43,933 nt of DNA from an uncultured Bacteroidales bacterium (lineage in GTDB: Bacteria; Bacteroidota; Bacteroidia; Bacteroidales; Bacteroidaceae). Each line of letters opens with the position of its first letter. Position 1 is the first letter of the stretch. Positions 42,846 through 43,933 of the stretch are shown here, in pieces. Location of the stretch: contig CALFTK010000047.1 in the NCBI GenBank assembly GCA_937916465.1, positions 1 through 43,933 of the forward strand. The letters are read 5' to 3'. The notes beneath the pieces were generated by a model that worked only from the letters and a program-made list of their open reading frames with translations, was not told the DNA's origin and did no database searches. The position numbers were made by a program, and so were the translations under genes.

Positions 42846-43769
42846 ATGGCAACAATTAGTCAATATGCTCCAAAAACAGTTTCCCATCCGGGACAGACAC
42901 TTATCTATAAAATACAAGAGTTGGAGATGAGTGTTAAAGAGTTTGCTATTCGAGCTTCTAAGCCCGAAAAAACCATTATTGCCGTAATCAAAGGAGATAG
43001 TTCCATAACTCCAGATATGGCAGTAGCATTTGAAAATGTCACAAGAATTCCTGCTCATTTTTGGATAGCACGTCAAAGAAAATATGACGAAGCTATTGCG
43101 CGTGAAAAAATGGAAGCCAAAATTTCAGAAAGTATAGAATGGGCAAAAAAATTTCCAATAGCAGAGATGATTAAATATGGTTGGATAAGAAATTCAAAAG
43201 ACAGCAAAGAGATTGTTAAGTCATTGCTGAATTATTTTGCATTAAGTTCAGCATCAGCTTGGCATAATTACTATATGAACCAACAGTTAAAAGTTGCTTT
43301 TAGAATATCATTGAGTTCTACTAAAGAACCATACGCCATATCTGCATGGCTAAGGCAAGGTGATAAACAAGCAGAAACAATATCATTACCTATTGATTAT
43401 TCTGATAAGTTATTAAAAGATAATATTATCAAAATGAAGCAGTTAATGATAGAAAAACCAAAAGATTGGCAAATAACATTACAGAACATCTGCACTACAT
43501 GCGGTATAAAATTGGTATATACCCCACCACTCCCTAAAGCACCTATAAATGGAGCTACACGATGGTTGTCAGGTAAATATCCGCTAATACAGATGTCAGA
43601 AAAACAAAAAAATTATAATGTATTCTGGTTCTCATTTTTCCATGAAATAGGTCATATATTGTTACATGGTAAAAAAGATATATTTCTTGAAAATATAGAA
43701 TACGATGATAAGGTTTTAACAAAAGAAAATGAAGCAAATGAATTTGCTACAAAAATAATTTGTGAATAA
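42846..43769 (+). CDS. HigA-type antitoxin with ImmA/IrrE metalloprotease domain, C terminus apparently truncated
   Basis: A 307-residue protein. The N-terminal XRE helix-turn-helix (about 15-75) includes MSVKEFAIRASKPEKTIIAV and the HigA-like IPAHFWIARQRKYDEA segment. A helical middle (about 90-240) leads to a C-terminal Zn-protease motif HEIGHILLHGKKD (about 273) and an EANEFA segment that normally follows it. The protein stops soon after EANEFATKIICE, whereas related proteins, from memory, carry a further 50-60 residues. The following bases give no homologous continuation in another frame that I can see. It may therefore be truncated or a short form. It could repress its own promoter. Confidence 0.8.
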   Translation: MATISQYAPKTVSHPGQTLIYKIQELEMSVKEFAIRASKPEKTIIAVIKGDSSITPDMAVAFENVTRIPAHFWIARQRKYDEAIAREKMEAKISESIEWAKKFPIAEMIKYGWIRNSKDSKEIVKSLLNYFALSSASAWHNYYMNQQLKVAFRISLSSTKEPYAISAWLRQGDKQAETISLPIDYSDKLLKDNIIKMKQLMIEKPKDWQITLQNICTTCGIKLVYTPPLPKAPINGATRWLSGKYPLIQMSEKQKNYNVFWFSFFHEIGHILLHGKKDIFLENIEYDDKVLTKENEANEFATKIICE

Positions 43770-43872
43770 ACATAACATCCACAATCTATATTGTAGACGA
43801 AATCTCACATAAAAGAAAGAGAAACTTGGGGAAGTTACAAGTTTAGAAAGTATTTCTGCAATGAAGGTGTAG
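43770..43872. other. Gene-free stretch at the right end
   Basis: No coding region or tRNA is apparent here. A short inverted repeat, AAACTTG (43822-43828) and CAAGTTT (43838-43844), is the only symmetry. Confidence 0.6.
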
Positions 43873-43914
43873 AAAAAACAGCGGGACAAACAAATTATTT
43901 TGTTTATCCCGCTG
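43873..43914 (-). terminator. Terminator of a minus-strand gene beyond the right edge
   Basis: CAGCGGGACAAACAA (43879-43893) pairs with TTGTTTATCCCGCTG (43900-43914), 15 bp with one mismatch on the plus strand that becomes a G-U wobble in minus-strand RNA. The minus strand then runs into six T residues (43878-43873). Orientation therefore points to a convergent gene outside the window. Confidence 0.75.
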
Positions 43915-43933
43915 ATATTTAAAAGTTTAACTC

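Noticed and set aside
43770..43872. Continuation of the antitoxin gene in another frame
   Set aside because: Translation of the bases after the stop in the neighbouring frame gives a short string with no likeness to the expected C-terminal part and soon meets another stop.
1..43933. CRISPR arrays, insertion sequences or prophage
   Set aside because: No spaced direct repeats, no transposase-like genes and no phage structural genes were seen.

Overview
The window is chromosomal DNA from a member of the order Bacteroidales (phylum Bacteroidota). Supporting signs are the phylum-specific -7 promoter box TAnnTTTG in front of most transcription units, sometimes with a TTTG box 19-20 bases upstream; weak or absent Shine-Dalgarno sequences; a complete PorP-PorK-PorL-PorM-PorN (GldKLMN) set for type IX secretion; a one-polypeptide hybrid two-component regulator; and families largely confined to this group (DUF6089, DUF6242, DUF4491). 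The type IX operon argues against classical Bacteroides and fits Prevotella-, Porphyromonas- or related lineages. Genus cannot be settled from this sequence alone. Almost everything is core genome. The most accessory-looking part is the last 4 kb.

Layout. 1-1.6 kb (minus strand): the conserved rpsU-xerC-hpf-tRNA-Thr block. 1.8-7.6 kb: the type IX secretion core operon. 7.7-9.1 kb: two tandem paralogous outer-membrane barrels with their own terminator and promoter signals. 9.1-18.0 kb: housekeeping genes, many tail-to-tail: priA, a PgpH-type c-di-AMP phosphodiesterase, gltX, waaA, a gamma-class carbonic anhydrase and mdh. 18.1-22.1 kb: a 1333-residue hybrid two-component system with no polysaccharide utilisation locus beside it. 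22.1-26.0 kb (minus strand): dprA, an abundant-looking OmpA/TPR lipoprotein and xerD. 26.1-28.3 kb: O-methyltransferase, rbfA and a LolC/E-like permease.

28.3-36.4 kb is a long minus-strand envelope-biogenesis cluster: DUF6242 lipoprotein, DUF6089 barrel, uppS, bamA, three tandem Skp/OmpH chaperones, murI. It joins lipid-carrier synthesis, outer-membrane protein assembly and peptidoglycan precursor supply. It also carries an internal promoter and an attenuator-like hairpin among the Skp copies. 36.5-39.8 kb: pyrE, an SRPBCC protein, argH, a small cysteine-bearing lipoprotein and a DUF4491 membrane protein. 39.8-42.4 kb: two divergent acyltransferase-3 membrane enzymes with an AbrB-type regulator translationally coupled to one of them. 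42.4-43.8 kb: a HigB/HigA-type toxin-antitoxin pair whose antitoxin carries an ImmA/IrrE-like metalloprotease domain that appears to be cut short.

I see no CRISPR array, insertion sequence, prophage or clearly novel multi-gene system. The best candidates for something under-described are the OmpH triplet with its internal regulatory signals, the AbrB-acyltransferase pair, the protease-antitoxin, the orphan hybrid regulator, and the lipoprotein encoded downstream of argH.
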